DNA of 15,226 nt from an uncultured Bacteroidaceae bacterium (GTDB taxonomy: Bacteria > Bacteroidota > Bacteroidia > Bacteroidales > Bacteroidaceae): assembly GCA_904501775.1 (NCBI GenBank), contig CAJGCJ010000033.1, positions 1 to 15,226 of the forward strand, written 5' to 3'. Positions 8,092 through 14,950 of this stretch are shown piece by piece (the stretch's first letter is position 1; each line of letters opens with the position of its first letter). The notes beneath the pieces are model-generated. The model saw nothing but the letters and a program-made list of their open reading frames with translations. It searched no databases and had not been told where the DNA came from. Position numbers and translations under genes: made by a program.

Positions 8092-9492
8092 TTACTTATT
8101 TTCTTCTTCTTTCTTAATAATCTGTCCGGTGAATGTAGCCTCTACTGCCATGCGCTCGCCTACAAAACCGTAGCCTTTCATCACTACCATGCCGTGGCGC
8201 AGGGGCTGTACAAGCTCTACACGGAATACGAGTGTATCGCCGGGGACAACCTTCTTGTGGAATACTACCTTATCAATCTTTACAAAGTAGGTAGAGTATG
8301 ATTCGGGGTCTTCGAGCATGTTGAGTATCATAAGACCTCCAACCTGTGACATCGCTTCAATCTGCAATACGCCGGGCATAATGGGCTCGTCGGGGAAGTG
8401 ACCCTGGAAGAAGGGCTCATTTGCTGTTGCATTCTTGATACCCACGATGTAGTTTGATCCCATCTCTGTAATTTTGTCTACAAGCATGAATGGGAAACGG
8501 TGGGGCAGCAGCTTGCGCACCTTGTTTACATCCATTACAGCCTTGCTGTCGGGGTTGTAAATGGGAGCCTGAATCTGGTTCTGACGAATTATCTTGCGCA
8601 TTGCACGGGCAAACTTGTTGTTTATGGTGTGTCCGGGGCATGTTGCGATGATACGTCCCTGCAAGGGCTTTCCGATGAGTGCAAGGTCGCCTATGATATC
8701 GAGCAGCTTGTGACGTGCTGGCTCGTTGTTCCATACGAGTGGCTTATGGTTCAGATAACCCAACTTCTTGGCATCCATGTGAGGTACGCCCATGATATCG
8801 GCGAGTCTGTTGTATCTATCCTGAGGCATTTCGCGCTCATAAATTACGATTGCATTGTCAAGGTCGCCACCTTTGATGAGTCCGGCTGCAAGCAGGGGCT
8901 CAAGTTCGCGCACAAATACGAATGTACGGCTCGATGCAATCTCAGCCTTGAAGTCCTCCATGTCCTCGAGTGTCGCATACTGGTTGTAGAGCACTCCCGA
9001 GTCGTAGTGTACAAGTACATTGAGGCTGAACTTCTCATCGGGCAGAATGATGATTGAGTTGCCGGTCTTTTCGTCCTTTACCTCAATCTTTGATTTAATA
9101 ATAAATGTATCCTTTTCGGCATTCTGCTCTTTTACACCGATGCGTTCAATGTTCTCGATATAATGTATTGCGCTACCGTCGAGTATAGGGAATTCGGGAC
9201 CGTTTACCTGCATAAGACAGTTGTCGATGCCCGATGCGAACAATGCCGCCATAGCGTGCTCTACGGTGCTGACTCTTGCTTCGCCCACCGAAAGAACTGT
9301 ACCTCGTGTTGTCTCGGTTACATTCTCGGCAATGGCATCAATTATAGGTTCTCCGGGAAGGTCGATTCTCTGAATCTTATAACCGTAATTCTCGGGAGCA
9401 GGATTGAACGTTACTGTAAGGCTTAATCCTGTGTGCAGTCCTTTACCGAATAAAGAGAAACTGCCGTTTAGTGTTTTCTGCTTGTTGTTCAT
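8092..9492 (-). CDS. lpxC-fabZ: fused UDP-3-O-acyl-GlcNAc deacetylase / 3-hydroxyacyl-ACP dehydratase, 466 aa
   Basis: Two enzymes lie in one frame. Residues 1 to ~305 are LpxC, the zinc deacetylase that commits UDP-3-O-acyl-GlcNAc to lipid A: Zn ligands H79 (STVEHA), H261 and D265 (ARHKLLDIIGD), and catalytic H288 (CPGHTI). A short linker (about 306-322) leads to FabZ at ~323-460, which dehydrates 3-hydroxyacyl-ACP: LLPHRFPFMLVD, catalytic H365 in QGHFPDEPIMPG and E379 in QIEAMSQVGG. Every catalytic residue of both halves is intact. The fusion is a known Bacteroidetes architecture and supports the taxonomic placement. LpxC and FabZ compete, via LpxA, for 3-hydroxyacyl-ACP, so fusing them may keep phospholipid and lipid A output in balance. 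The start is 23 bases after lpxD, with an A-rich leader. Confidence 0.97.
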   Translation of the reverse strand: MNNKQKTLNGSFSLFGKGLHTGLSLTVTFNPAPENYGYKIQRIDLPGEPIIDAIAENVTETTRGTVLSVGEARVSTVEHAMAALFASGIDNCLMQVNGPEFPILDGSAIHYIENIERIGVKEQNAEKDTFIIKSKIEVKDEKTGNSIIILPDEKFSLNVLVHYDSGVLYNQYATLEDMEDFKAEIASSRTFVFVRELEPLLAAGLIKGGDLDNAIVIYEREMPQDRYNRLADIMGVPHMDAKKLGYLNHKPLVWNNEPARHKLLDIIGDLALIGKPLQGRIIATCPGHTINNKFARAMRKIIRQNQIQAPIYNPDSKAVMDVNKVRKLLPHRFPFMLVDKITEMGSNYIVGIKNATANEPFFQGHFPDEPIMPGVLQIEAMSQVGGLMILNMLEDPESYSTYFVKIDKVVFHKKVVPGDTLVFRVELVQPLRHGMVVMKGYGFVGERMAVEATFTGQIIKKEEENK

Positions 9493-9515
9493 ATGAACTG
9501 TTGTTTTGTTTTTTT

Positions 9516-10550
9516 TCAGATGTTTTTCTTAAGAGCCTCCAATTCGCGTGTCAGCTCTTTGATTTTCTTGTCCATTTCGGGTAGACGCTTCATGTATGCA
9601 GCTGCACGTATGTACTCTTTTGCATTCATGGCAGGTGCACCAAGCAAGGTCTCGCCACCCTTCACGTTACCTATTGTACCGCACTGTGGGCCAATGGTTG
9701 CTTTGTTGCCTATTGTGCTGTGCCCCGAAATTCCGGCCTGTCCACCGAAGATACACCATTCACCGATTTTGGTTGTTCCTGCAACGCCAACCTGTGCAGC
9801 CATTGCTGTGTGACTGCCTATCTCGTCGTTATGTGCTATCTGTACAAGGTTGTCGAGTTTTACTCCACTATGGATAACTGTTGCTCCCATGGTGGCACGG
9901 TCGACGCATGTGTTGGCACCAATCTCAACATTGTCTTCAATGATTACGATACCCATTTGTGGAATCTTCTCATATCCGTTGGGTGTCGGTGCGAATCCGA
10001 ATCCGTCGGCTCCAATAACACAACCGCTGTGCAGAATACAGTTGTTTCCGATACGGCAATCGTGGTATACGGTTACATGAGCATACAACATTGTGTTGTT
10101 TCCTACTTTGGCTCCGTCGCCAATTGATACGCCGTCGTGAATGATACAGTTGTCGCCGATTTCGCAATTCTCACCTATCACAACGTATGGTGCGATGTAG
10201 CATCCTTCGCCTATTGTTGCCGATGCAGCTATTGATGCAAGTGAGCTTACTCCCTGTTTCTTGGGCTTGCTCGCTTCATATATTGTCATAAGCTTGGCAA
10301 GGCTGCCGTATGCGTTGTCTACTTTTATAAGTGTTGCCTTAACCTCTTGTGTGGCTTCAAAGTCCTTGTTCACAAGTACAATTGACGACTCAGTCGTATA
10401 TATATACTCGGTGTACTTGGGGTTGGCGAGGAACGAGAGTGCACCGGGAGTGCCTTCTTCTATTTTCGCAAATGTATATACTTCGGCATTTTCGTTGCCT
10501 ATAATTTCACCATCAATGAATGAGGCAATTTGTTTTGCTGTGAATTTCAT
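9516..10550 (-). CDS. lpxD: UDP-3-O-(3-hydroxyacyl)glucosamine N-acyltransferase, 344 aa
   Basis: LpxD adds the second 3-hydroxyacyl chain, from ACP, to the amine freed by LpxC. Residues 1-100 are the uridine-binding N-terminal domain ([13 protein letters not shown], about 39-52). Residues ~104-310 are hexapeptide repeats of a left-handed beta-helix, including GADGFGFAP (180-188) and the catalytic H240 in [11 protein letters not shown]. The C-terminal ~35 residues form the expected Lys/Glu-rich helix. Length matches the family (E. coli 341). The gene begins 91 bases after the pyrF stop, the widest gap in the minus-strand array. That gap contains a convincing promoter, so lpxD probably starts its own lipid A transcript. 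Confidence 0.97.
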   Translation of the reverse strand: MKFTAKQIASFIDGEIIGNENAEVYTFAKIEEGTPGALSFLANPKYTEYIYTTESSIVLVNKDFEATQEVKATLIKVDNAYGSLAKLMTIYEASKPKKQGVSSLASIAASATIGEGCYIAPYVVIGENCEIGDNCIIHDGVSIGDGAKVGNNTMLYAHVTVYHDCRIGNNCILHSGCVIGADGFGFAPTPNGYEKIPQMGIVIIEDNVEIGANTCVDRATMGATVIHSGVKLDNLVQIAHNDEIGSHTAMAAQVGVAGTTKIGEWCIFGGQAGISGHSTIGNKATIGPQCGTIGNVKGGETLLGAPAMNAKEYIRAAAYMKRLPEMDKKIKELTRELEALKKNI

Positions 10551-10593
10551 CTCGTTGAAGTTTGTTGGTGAGTTGCCTTCTGTTATTTGTTAA

Positions 10594-10624
10594 TGCGAAT
10601 GTAGTATTTTTTTACATATTCGCA
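10594..10624. repeat. inverted repeat TGCGAAT/ATTCGCA spanning the lpxD promoter
   Basis: A perfect 7-bp inverted repeat (10594-10600 and 10618-10624) has 17 bases between its arms. The inner bases TGTA and TACA extend the symmetry if two bases are bulged. The arms lie on the -7 and -33 elements of the inferred lpxD promoter. It could be an operator, or a hairpin in read-through RNA from pyrF. No U-tract follows it on the minus strand, so it does not look like an intrinsic terminator. Confidence 0.5.
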
Positions 10625-10625
10625 A
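10594..10625 (-). promoter_or_regulatory. promoter of the lpxD-lpxC/fabZ-lpxA operon
   Basis: On the minus strand a TTG (10625-10623) stands exactly 19 bases before TACATTCG (10603-10596), the spacing expected between the -33 TTG and -7 TAnnTTTG elements of Bacteroidetes sigma-ABfr promoters. The -7 box has one change (T to C). Initiation near 10590 would give a leader of about 40 bases. Both elements are overlapped by an inverted repeat. Confidence 0.6.
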
Positions 10626-10641
10626 GTTATATTTTACTATT

Positions 10642-11472
10642 TTAGATTACGCCGTGCAATTTCAGCTCATTCTCCATCTGCTGCTGGTACTCATGTGCCT
10701 TCTCGCCGGCTACTGCAGCATAGTTCTCGCTGCTGTCGGCAAAAATTACCGCGCGGCTTGCATTTACAAGTAGTCCGCACTCGCTGTTCATACCATATTT
10801 GCATACCTCCTCGAGCGAGCCGCCCTGCGCGCCTACACCGGGAACAAGCAGGAAGTGGTTGGGGACAATGTTACGTACATTCTCGAATGACTTGCCCTGT
10901 GTAGCTCCTACAACATACATCATGTTTTGGTCGCTTCCCCATTTCTGCGATGTGCGCAGCACCTTCTCGAACAGCATTTCGCCGTTCTCGTCTTTAGTAA
11001 GCTGGAAGTCGTGTGAGCCGGGGTTCGAAGTCAATGCAAGAACAATCACCCATGCACCGTCATACGACAGGAAAGGTGATACGCTGTCCTCGCCCATGTA
11101 GGGAGCAACGGTGAGTGCGTGCACCTGCATCTCCTCAAAGAACGAACGTGCATACAATGCCGATGTGTTACCTATATCACCACGTTTTGCGTCAGCTATA
11201 ATGAAAATTTCGGGATAGTTGTCCTTTATATATTGTACAGTCTTCTCGAGGCTGATCCATCCTTTCACGCCGGTAGCCTCATAAAATGCAAGGTTGGGCT
11301 TGTATGCAACAGTGTAGGGTGCTGTCGCATCAATGATAGATTTGTTGAATTCGAATACAGGGTCCTCGCTGTCGAGTACGCATGCAGGCAGCTTCTTGAT
11401 GTCGCTGTCGAGTCCGACACACAGGAATGAACGTTTCTCCTTAATCTGTTTTACTAATTCTTGCTTGTTCAT
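10642..11472 (-). CDS. pyrF: orotidine-5'-phosphate decarboxylase, type 2, 276 aa
   Basis: PyrF decarboxylates OMP to UMP, the last step of de novo pyrimidine synthesis. The length of about 276 residues and the motif arrangement fit the longer type 2 subfamily (TIGR02127) rather than the ~230-residue E. coli form. [10 protein letters not shown] lies at residues 16-25, [10 protein letters not shown] at 57-66, and the catalytic [11 protein letters not shown] at 94-104 with D94, K96 and D99. [10 protein letters not shown] near residue 210 is the phosphate-gripping region. The start ATG 11470-11472 is 30 bases after the prfA stop, so the gene probably belongs to the purM-prfA transcript. Confidence 0.96.
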   Translation of the reverse strand: MNKQELVKQIKEKRSFLCVGLDSDIKKLPACVLDSEDPVFEFNKSIIDATAPYTVAYKPNLAFYEATGVKGWISLEKTVQYIKDNYPEIFIIADAKRGDIGNTSALYARSFFEEMQVHALTVAPYMGEDSVSPFLSYDGAWVIVLALTSNPGSHDFQLTKDENGEMLFEKVLRTSQKWGSDQNMMYVVGATQGKSFENVRNIVPNHFLLVPGVGAQGGSLEEVCKYGMNSECGLLVNASRAVIFADSSENYAAVAGEKAHEYQQQMENELKLHGVI

Positions 11473-11502
11473 GGTTTTATCTGTTTTTCGTTGTTTTCTT
11501 GT

Positions 11503-12615
11503 TTATAGTTCGTTCTCTTTCATACGCTCGGTATTCTCGGCTACTATCAGGTGGTCTATGCAATCCTGTATATCACCGTTTACGAATGCCTGCAAATTAT
11601 ATATGGTGTAGTTTATTCTATGGTCGGTTATACGTCCTTGCGGATAGTTGTATGTACGTATCTTTGCCGAACGGTCGCCTGTTGATACCATTGTCTTGCG
11701 CTTGCTTGCAATGTCATCGGCATAGCGCTGATGTTCGCGGTCGTATATGAGAGTTCTCAGTCGTGCCAATGCGCGCTCCTTGTTTTTGGGCTGGTCGCGT
11801 GTCTCGGTACACTCTATGAGAATCTCTTCGGTCTGTCCTGTCTCGGGGTTCAGCCAAGGGTATCTCAGACGCACTCCCGACTCAACCTTGTTGACATTCT
11901 GTCCTCCTGCTCCGCTTGAACGGAAGGTGTCCCATTTTATGGCGCTCTCGGTAATCTCAACATCAAACGGCTCGGCTTCGGGAAGCACTGCTACAGATGC
12001 GGCTGATGTGTGGACACGTCCTTGAGTCTCGGTTGCAGGCACGCGCTGTACGCGGTGTACTCCCGATTCATATTTTAGCGTGCCATACACTTTTTCGCCT
12101 GTTACGGTGCAGATAATCTCCTTGTATCCGCCAGATGTTCCTTCGCTGAAGCTCGATACCTCCATGCGCCAGCCTTTTGTCTCGCAATATTTGCTGTACA
12201 TGCGATAAAGGTCGCCTGCAAAAATTGCAGCCTCGTCTCCGCCTGTTCCGCCTCTGATTTCAAGGATTGCGTTCCTTTCATCTTGCGGGTCGCTGGGAAT
12301 GAGCAACAGTTTTATCTCCTCTTCAAGTTCGGGAATGGCGGTAGAGCAGTGGTCGAGCTCTTCGCGTGCCATTTCGCGCAATTCGCTGTCGCTTTCATTG
12401 GCCAACAGGTCTTTGGCCTCGCTTTGTGACTGCAAAAGGGTAATGTATCGTTTGCGCGCATCCATAATCTGCTCAAGTTCGCGATACTCCTTGTTCAGTC
12501 TCACAAAGCGTTTCATGTCGGCAACCACCGCAGGGTCTGTTATAAGTAGTGCAACCTCTTGGAATCGTGCCTCAAGGTCGTTAAGCTTGCTCAGTATGTT
12601 GTTGTTTTCTGCCAT
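11503..12615 (-). CDS. prfA: peptide chain release factor 1, 370 aa
   Basis: RF1 recognises UAA and UAG stop codons on the ribosome and triggers peptide release. The codon-recognition tripeptide PAT (193-195, in RVPATETQGRVHTS) is the RF1 form of the PxT motif and distinguishes it from RF2. The peptidyl-tRNA hydrolysis motif GGQ lies at 237-239 (SSGAGGQNVNKVESG). EIRGGTGGDEAA at about 119-130 is the domain 2 signature, and residues ~10-100 form the N-terminal helical domain. Length is a little above the E. coli 360. The ATG at 12613-12615 lies only four bases after the stop of the small membrane protein gene, so its translation may be coupled to that gene. Confidence 0.97.
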   Translation of the reverse strand: MAENNNILSKLNDLEARFQEVALLITDPAVVADMKRFVRLNKEYRELEQIMDARKRYITLLQSQSEAKDLLANESDSELREMAREELDHCSTAIPELEEEIKLLLIPSDPQDERNAILEIRGGTGGDEAAIFAGDLYRMYSKYCETKGWRMEVSSFSEGTSGGYKEIICTVTGEKVYGTLKYESGVHRVQRVPATETQGRVHTSAASVAVLPEAEPFDVEITESAIKWDTFRSSGAGGQNVNKVESGVRLRYPWLNPETGQTEEILIECTETRDQPKNKERALARLRTLIYDREHQRYADDIASKRKTMVSTGDRSAKIRTYNYPQGRITDHRINYTIYNLQAFVNGDIQDCIDHLIVAENTERMKENEL

Positions 12616-12619
12616 AGTT

Positions 12620-12829
12620 CTATTTGCAGAGCTTTTTGGTCCAAGTGAATTTGCGTGTTATGACTGCGTATACTATATAACCCCATCCTGCTGTTCCGAT
12701 AATCTGTGCAACAGGGCGGTATGCCAATATCTCTTGCGCCTGTTCTATTTCGAGGCACGAAATGTAGCACATATATAAAAATGCGCATATCGACAAACCG
12801 CAACAGAGTATATACAGTAACTTGTTCAT
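12620..12829 (-). CDS. small membrane protein of unknown function, 69 aa
   Basis: I do not recognise this protein. It has two probable membrane segments: residues ~4-24 (LLYILCCGLSICAFLYMCYI) and ~41-60, separated by a short acidic loop (EIEQAQE), with a basic C-terminus (RKFTWTKKLCK) that suggests the C-terminus faces the cytosol. There are six cysteines in 69 residues, five of them in the first half. The evidence that it is a real gene is positional: ATG 12829 comes six bases after the purM stop, and its TAG is four bases before the prfA ATG, so the frame fills the purM-prfA gap exactly. A second minus-strand frame (12591-12890) overlaps both neighbours and is a shadow. The reading frame is well supported; no function can be assigned. 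Confidence 0.7.
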   Translation of the reverse strand: MNKLLYILCCGLSICAFLYMCYISCLEIEQAQEILAYRPVAQIIGTAGWGYIVYAVITRKFTWTKKLCK

Positions 12830-12835
12830 TCAGTT

Positions 12836-14002
12836 TCAATATTTGAATTCGCCGAACTCGCTGCGTATAATCAGCTCGTTGTGGTCGCACTCTTCAACGC
12901 GGCCTACAATCTGAGCGTCTACGCCAAAGCTCTTGCTTATTTCAATTACCTGCTCGGCATGTTCGGGGCTCAGATATACCTCGAGACGGTGACCCATGTT
13001 GAACACCTTGTACATCTCGCTCCAGTCGGTGCCGCTTTGCTCCTTGATGGTCTTGAACAATGGGGGCACAGGGAACAGGTTGTCCTTGATTATTCGTTTG
13101 TTCTCTACAAAGTGCATTACTTTGGTCTGTGCACCTCCCGAGCAGTGTACCATACCGTGTATCTGTGGGCGAAGTGCATCGAGCAGTTTCTTTACGATGG
13201 GAGCATAGGTGCGTGTGGGCGACAATACCAGTTTGCCTGCATCGAGCGGAGAGTTCTCTACATTGTCTGTCAGGCTAAGACCACCCGAATATACAAGCTC
13301 CGAGGGAACTGCACTGTCGTAACTCTCAGGATATTTTTCGGCAAGGTATTTGCCGAATACGTCGTGACGTGCCGATGTGAGTCCGTTACTGCCCATACCG
13401 CCGTTATACTCCTTCTCGTATGTAGCCTGTCCGTAAGAAGCCAAGCCTACGATTACATCACCTGCTGCAATGTTGGCATTGTCAATCACATCGCTGCGTT
13501 TCATGCGGCATGTAACTGTGCTGTCTACAATGATGGTGCGCACAAGGTCGCCTACATCGGCAGTCTCACCACCTGTGGCATATACTCCGACGCCCATCTC
13601 GCGAAGTTCGGCAAGCAGTTCATCGGTTCCGTTTATGACAGCCGAGATTACTTCGCCGGGGATAAGCAACTTGTTACGGCCTATTGTTGACGAAACAAGA
13701 ATGTTGTCTGTTGCGCCTACACACAAAAGGTCGTCGATGTTCATTATAAGAGCATCCTGTGCAATGCCTTTCCACACCGACAGGTCACCGGTCTCTTTCC
13801 AATAGAGATAGGCGAGTGACGATTTGGTGCCGGCACCGTCGGCATGCATTATGTTACAATATTCGGGGTCGCCGCCTAAAATGTCGGGGATTATTTTGCA
13901 GAAAGCCTTAGGATACAATCCTTTATCTATATTTTTGATTGCATTGTGTACATCCTCTTTTGATGCCGATACTCCTCGCATCATGTAACGTTGGTCGCTC
14001 AT
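12836..14002 (-). CDS. purM: phosphoribosylformylglycinamidine cyclo-ligase (AIR synthetase), 388 aa
   Basis: PurM closes the imidazole ring, converting FGAM to AIR with ATP, in de novo purine synthesis. It begins MSDQRYMMRGVSASKEDVHNAI and shows the nucleotide and substrate motifs HADGAGTKSSLAY (about 53-65), DALIMNIDDLLCVGA and ATGGETADVGD, with a C-terminal GHRLEVYLSPEHAE. At 388 residues it is longer than the ~345-residue E. coli enzyme. This is the long form I know from Bacteroidetes, which it resembles throughout. It is the first gene of the long minus-strand array and is followed after only six bases by the small membrane protein gene. Its ~200-base upstream region holds a promoter candidate, a perfect palindrome and a long A/T-rich hairpin. 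Confidence 0.96.
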   Translation of the reverse strand: MSDQRYMMRGVSASKEDVHNAIKNIDKGLYPKAFCKIIPDILGGDPEYCNIMHADGAGTKSSLAYLYWKETGDLSVWKGIAQDALIMNIDDLLCVGATDNILVSSTIGRNKLLIPGEVISAVINGTDELLAELREMGVGVYATGGETADVGDLVRTIIVDSTVTCRMKRSDVIDNANIAAGDVIVGLASYGQATYEKEYNGGMGSNGLTSARHDVFGKYLAEKYPESYDSAVPSELVYSGGLSLTDNVENSPLDAGKLVLSPTRTYAPIVKKLLDALRPQIHGMVHCSGGAQTKVMHFVENKRIIKDNLFPVPPLFKTIKEQSGTDWSEMYKVFNMGHRLEVYLSPEHAEQVIEISKSFGVDAQIVGRVEECDHNELIIRSEFGEFKY

Positions 14003-14025
14003 TATTTTGTTGCTTTTTAAAAATT

Positions 14026-14035
14026 ACACATGTGT
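14026..14035. repeat. perfect palindrome ACACATGTGT in the purM leader
   Basis: A 10-base perfect palindrome lies 24 bases before the purM ATG and downstream of the inferred promoter. Its placement would suit a repressor operator, but I do not recognise the motif as that of a known regulator, and a 10-base palindrome can arise by chance. Confidence 0.3.
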
Positions 14036-14052
14036 TATTACTACATTTATTC

Positions 14053-14062
14053 TGCGAAGATA
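14053..14062 (-). promoter_or_regulatory. candidate -7 box of the purM operon (TATCTTCGCA)
   Basis: On the minus strand TATCTTCG matches TAnnTTTG with one change. It would give a leader of about 45-50 bases before the purM ATG. There is no TTG at the usual -33 distance; the region there is occupied by an A/T-rich hairpin. Confidence 0.45.
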
Positions 14063-14076
14063 CTAAAAAGCAGTGT

Positions 14077-14110
14077 GAAAAGCTAAAAAAACACTCTTTT
14101 TTCGCTTTTC
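14077..14110. repeat. A/T-rich hairpin between the glutaredoxin-like gene and purM
   Basis: GAAAAGC (14077-14083) pairs with GCTTTTC (14104-14110). After one mismatch, six further A-T pairs follow, giving a 14-position stem with a short loop. It lies about 95 bases beyond the stop of the glutaredoxin-like gene and just upstream of the inferred purM -7 box. It may end the glutaredoxin-like transcript. On the minus strand the sequence after it contains only a short T-run (CTGCTTTTTAG), so it is not a textbook terminator. Confidence 0.4.
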
Positions 14111-14205
14111 GATAGCCCTTTTTTTCTCTTCTTCTTTTCGTGGGCTTCAAAATCCCCGGCGTGACACAGTCCGCTGTTGACGGAATATTTTGCTATGTGT
14201 AAAGA

Positions 14206-14466
14206 TTATTCTAATGCTTTATCCAATATAACCTTCACCTCGTCTTTCTTTATTCCGCCTTCGTGTACCTTCTCTCCGTTCAAATAAAAAGTGGGTACAT
14301 AGTAGTAGTCGAACTTATCGGCAATATCGGGGTGAATCAGCTCGTCAATCCTCTCCAGCTCTATTTTATTGTATTCGTTGTTTTCCTCTTTAAGTTCATT
14401 GATGTATTTGAATGCCCTTATACAGAATGGGCATCTTTCCTGATAGAAAAGTTTTATCTTTTTCAT
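14206..14466 (-). CDS. glutaredoxin/thioredoxin-like protein with CPFC motif, 86 aa
   Basis: This is a single small thioredoxin-fold domain, probably cytosolic, with no signal peptide. Seen are the beta1 strand KIKLFYQ, the redox motif C12-P-F-C15, an acidic/lysine-rich middle helix, and the cis-proline segment YVPTF with P58, followed by the beta-hairpin FYLNGEKVHEGG. The CPFC dithiol with an aromatic second position and the short length fit a glutaredoxin-like disulfide reductase; the reducing partner cannot be told from sequence. The ATG at 14464-14466 has no Shine-Dalgarno. It is read in the same direction as purM, but 203 bases and a hairpin separate them, so it is probably a separate transcript. 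Confidence 0.85.
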   Translation of the reverse strand: MKKIKLFYQERCPFCIRAFKYINELKEENNEYNKIELERIDELIHPDIADKFDYYYVPTFYLNGEKVHEGGIKKDEVKVILDKALE

Positions 14467-14542
14467 GCCAATTTATTTAAAATGTAAAATAAAATCATAA
14501 GACTTTAAGCCTCTCTCTCTTTTATGCTCAATTATCTTTTAT

Positions 14543-14550
14543 CAAATATA
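14543..14550 (-). promoter_or_regulatory. candidate -7 box TATATTTG for the glutaredoxin-like gene
   Basis: TATATTTG on the minus strand fits TAnnTTTG exactly and would give a leader of about 70 bases. No TTG lies at the expected -33 distance, and chance matches are likely in such AT-rich sequence. Confidence 0.4.
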
Positions 14551-14912
14551 AATATACATCTTGCGCGTGGAATTCTTGCAATCGCTAATGTTAATATAAT
14601 GTAAAATTGATGCATGATATTGCTTAATCTATATCTTTTTGCGTATAATTACAAAAATTATTGTTGTTATATTGTAAGTAAACTTTAGCCTTTGCTGCTT
14701 AAGAAGCTTTTGTTTTGTGACATTGTGCGCTGTTGCAGTGTGGATGTTTGACAAAATGGCAGCCGTGATGTTTGCTTGTAAATGATAATAACTGTTTGTA
14801 TGATTGCAATTTTATTTACATAATAAACTTGAAAACGGGCGCAATTGTATCAAAAATCAAGAATATTATAAAATTAACTATGATTTTGTTCTTTATTTAA
14901 ATTAATAAATTG

Positions 14913-14920
14913 TACCTTTG
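14913..14920 (+). promoter_or_regulatory. -7 box TACCTTTG for the terminal lipoprotein gene
   Basis: TACCTTTG followed by CG fits the Bacteroidetes -7 element exactly, and it lies 30 bases before the ATG at 14951. A TTTG at 14885-14888 is a possible -33 element, but its 24-base spacing is longer than the usual 19-21. The leader is A-rich (ACAAAATAACAAAATTTAAT), as is common for translation starts in this phylum. Confidence 0.65.
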
Positions 14921-14950
14921 CGACCGATAAACAAAATAACAAAATTTAAT

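Larger units (their letters stand above)
14467..14950. other. 484-base AT-rich divergent intergenic region
   Basis: The region lies between the minus-strand glutaredoxin-like gene and the plus-strand lipoprotein gene. I find no coding frame of useful length, no tRNA and no convincing strong hairpin. It holds a candidate -7 box for each flanking gene (14543-14550 on the minus strand, 14913-14920 on the plus strand), and the middle ~350 bases stay unexplained. Small dyads such as GCTTAAGAAGC near 14697-14707 are too short to call. Confidence 0.6.

Noticed and set aside
8500..9057. 185-codon open frame on the + strand opposite lpxC-fabZ
   Set aside because: It is antisense to a fusion whose catalytic residues are all intact; no domain or start signal supports it.
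12591..12890. 99-codon minus-strand frame overlapping the purM end, the 69-aa gene and the prfA start
   Set aside because: It overlaps both neighbours out of frame, while the alternative 69-aa frame fits the gap exactly and has clear membrane segments.
12881..13690. 269-codon open frame on the + strand opposite purM
   Set aside because: It lies wholly antisense to a complete, strongly conserved purM, and its translation has no recognisable domain. Long antisense frames arise from the codon bias of the real gene.
13923..14150. 75-codon minus-strand frame upstream of purM
   Set aside because: It overlaps the purM start out of frame, crosses the inferred promoter and hairpin, and encodes a Lys/Ser/Phe-rich low-complexity product from A/T runs.
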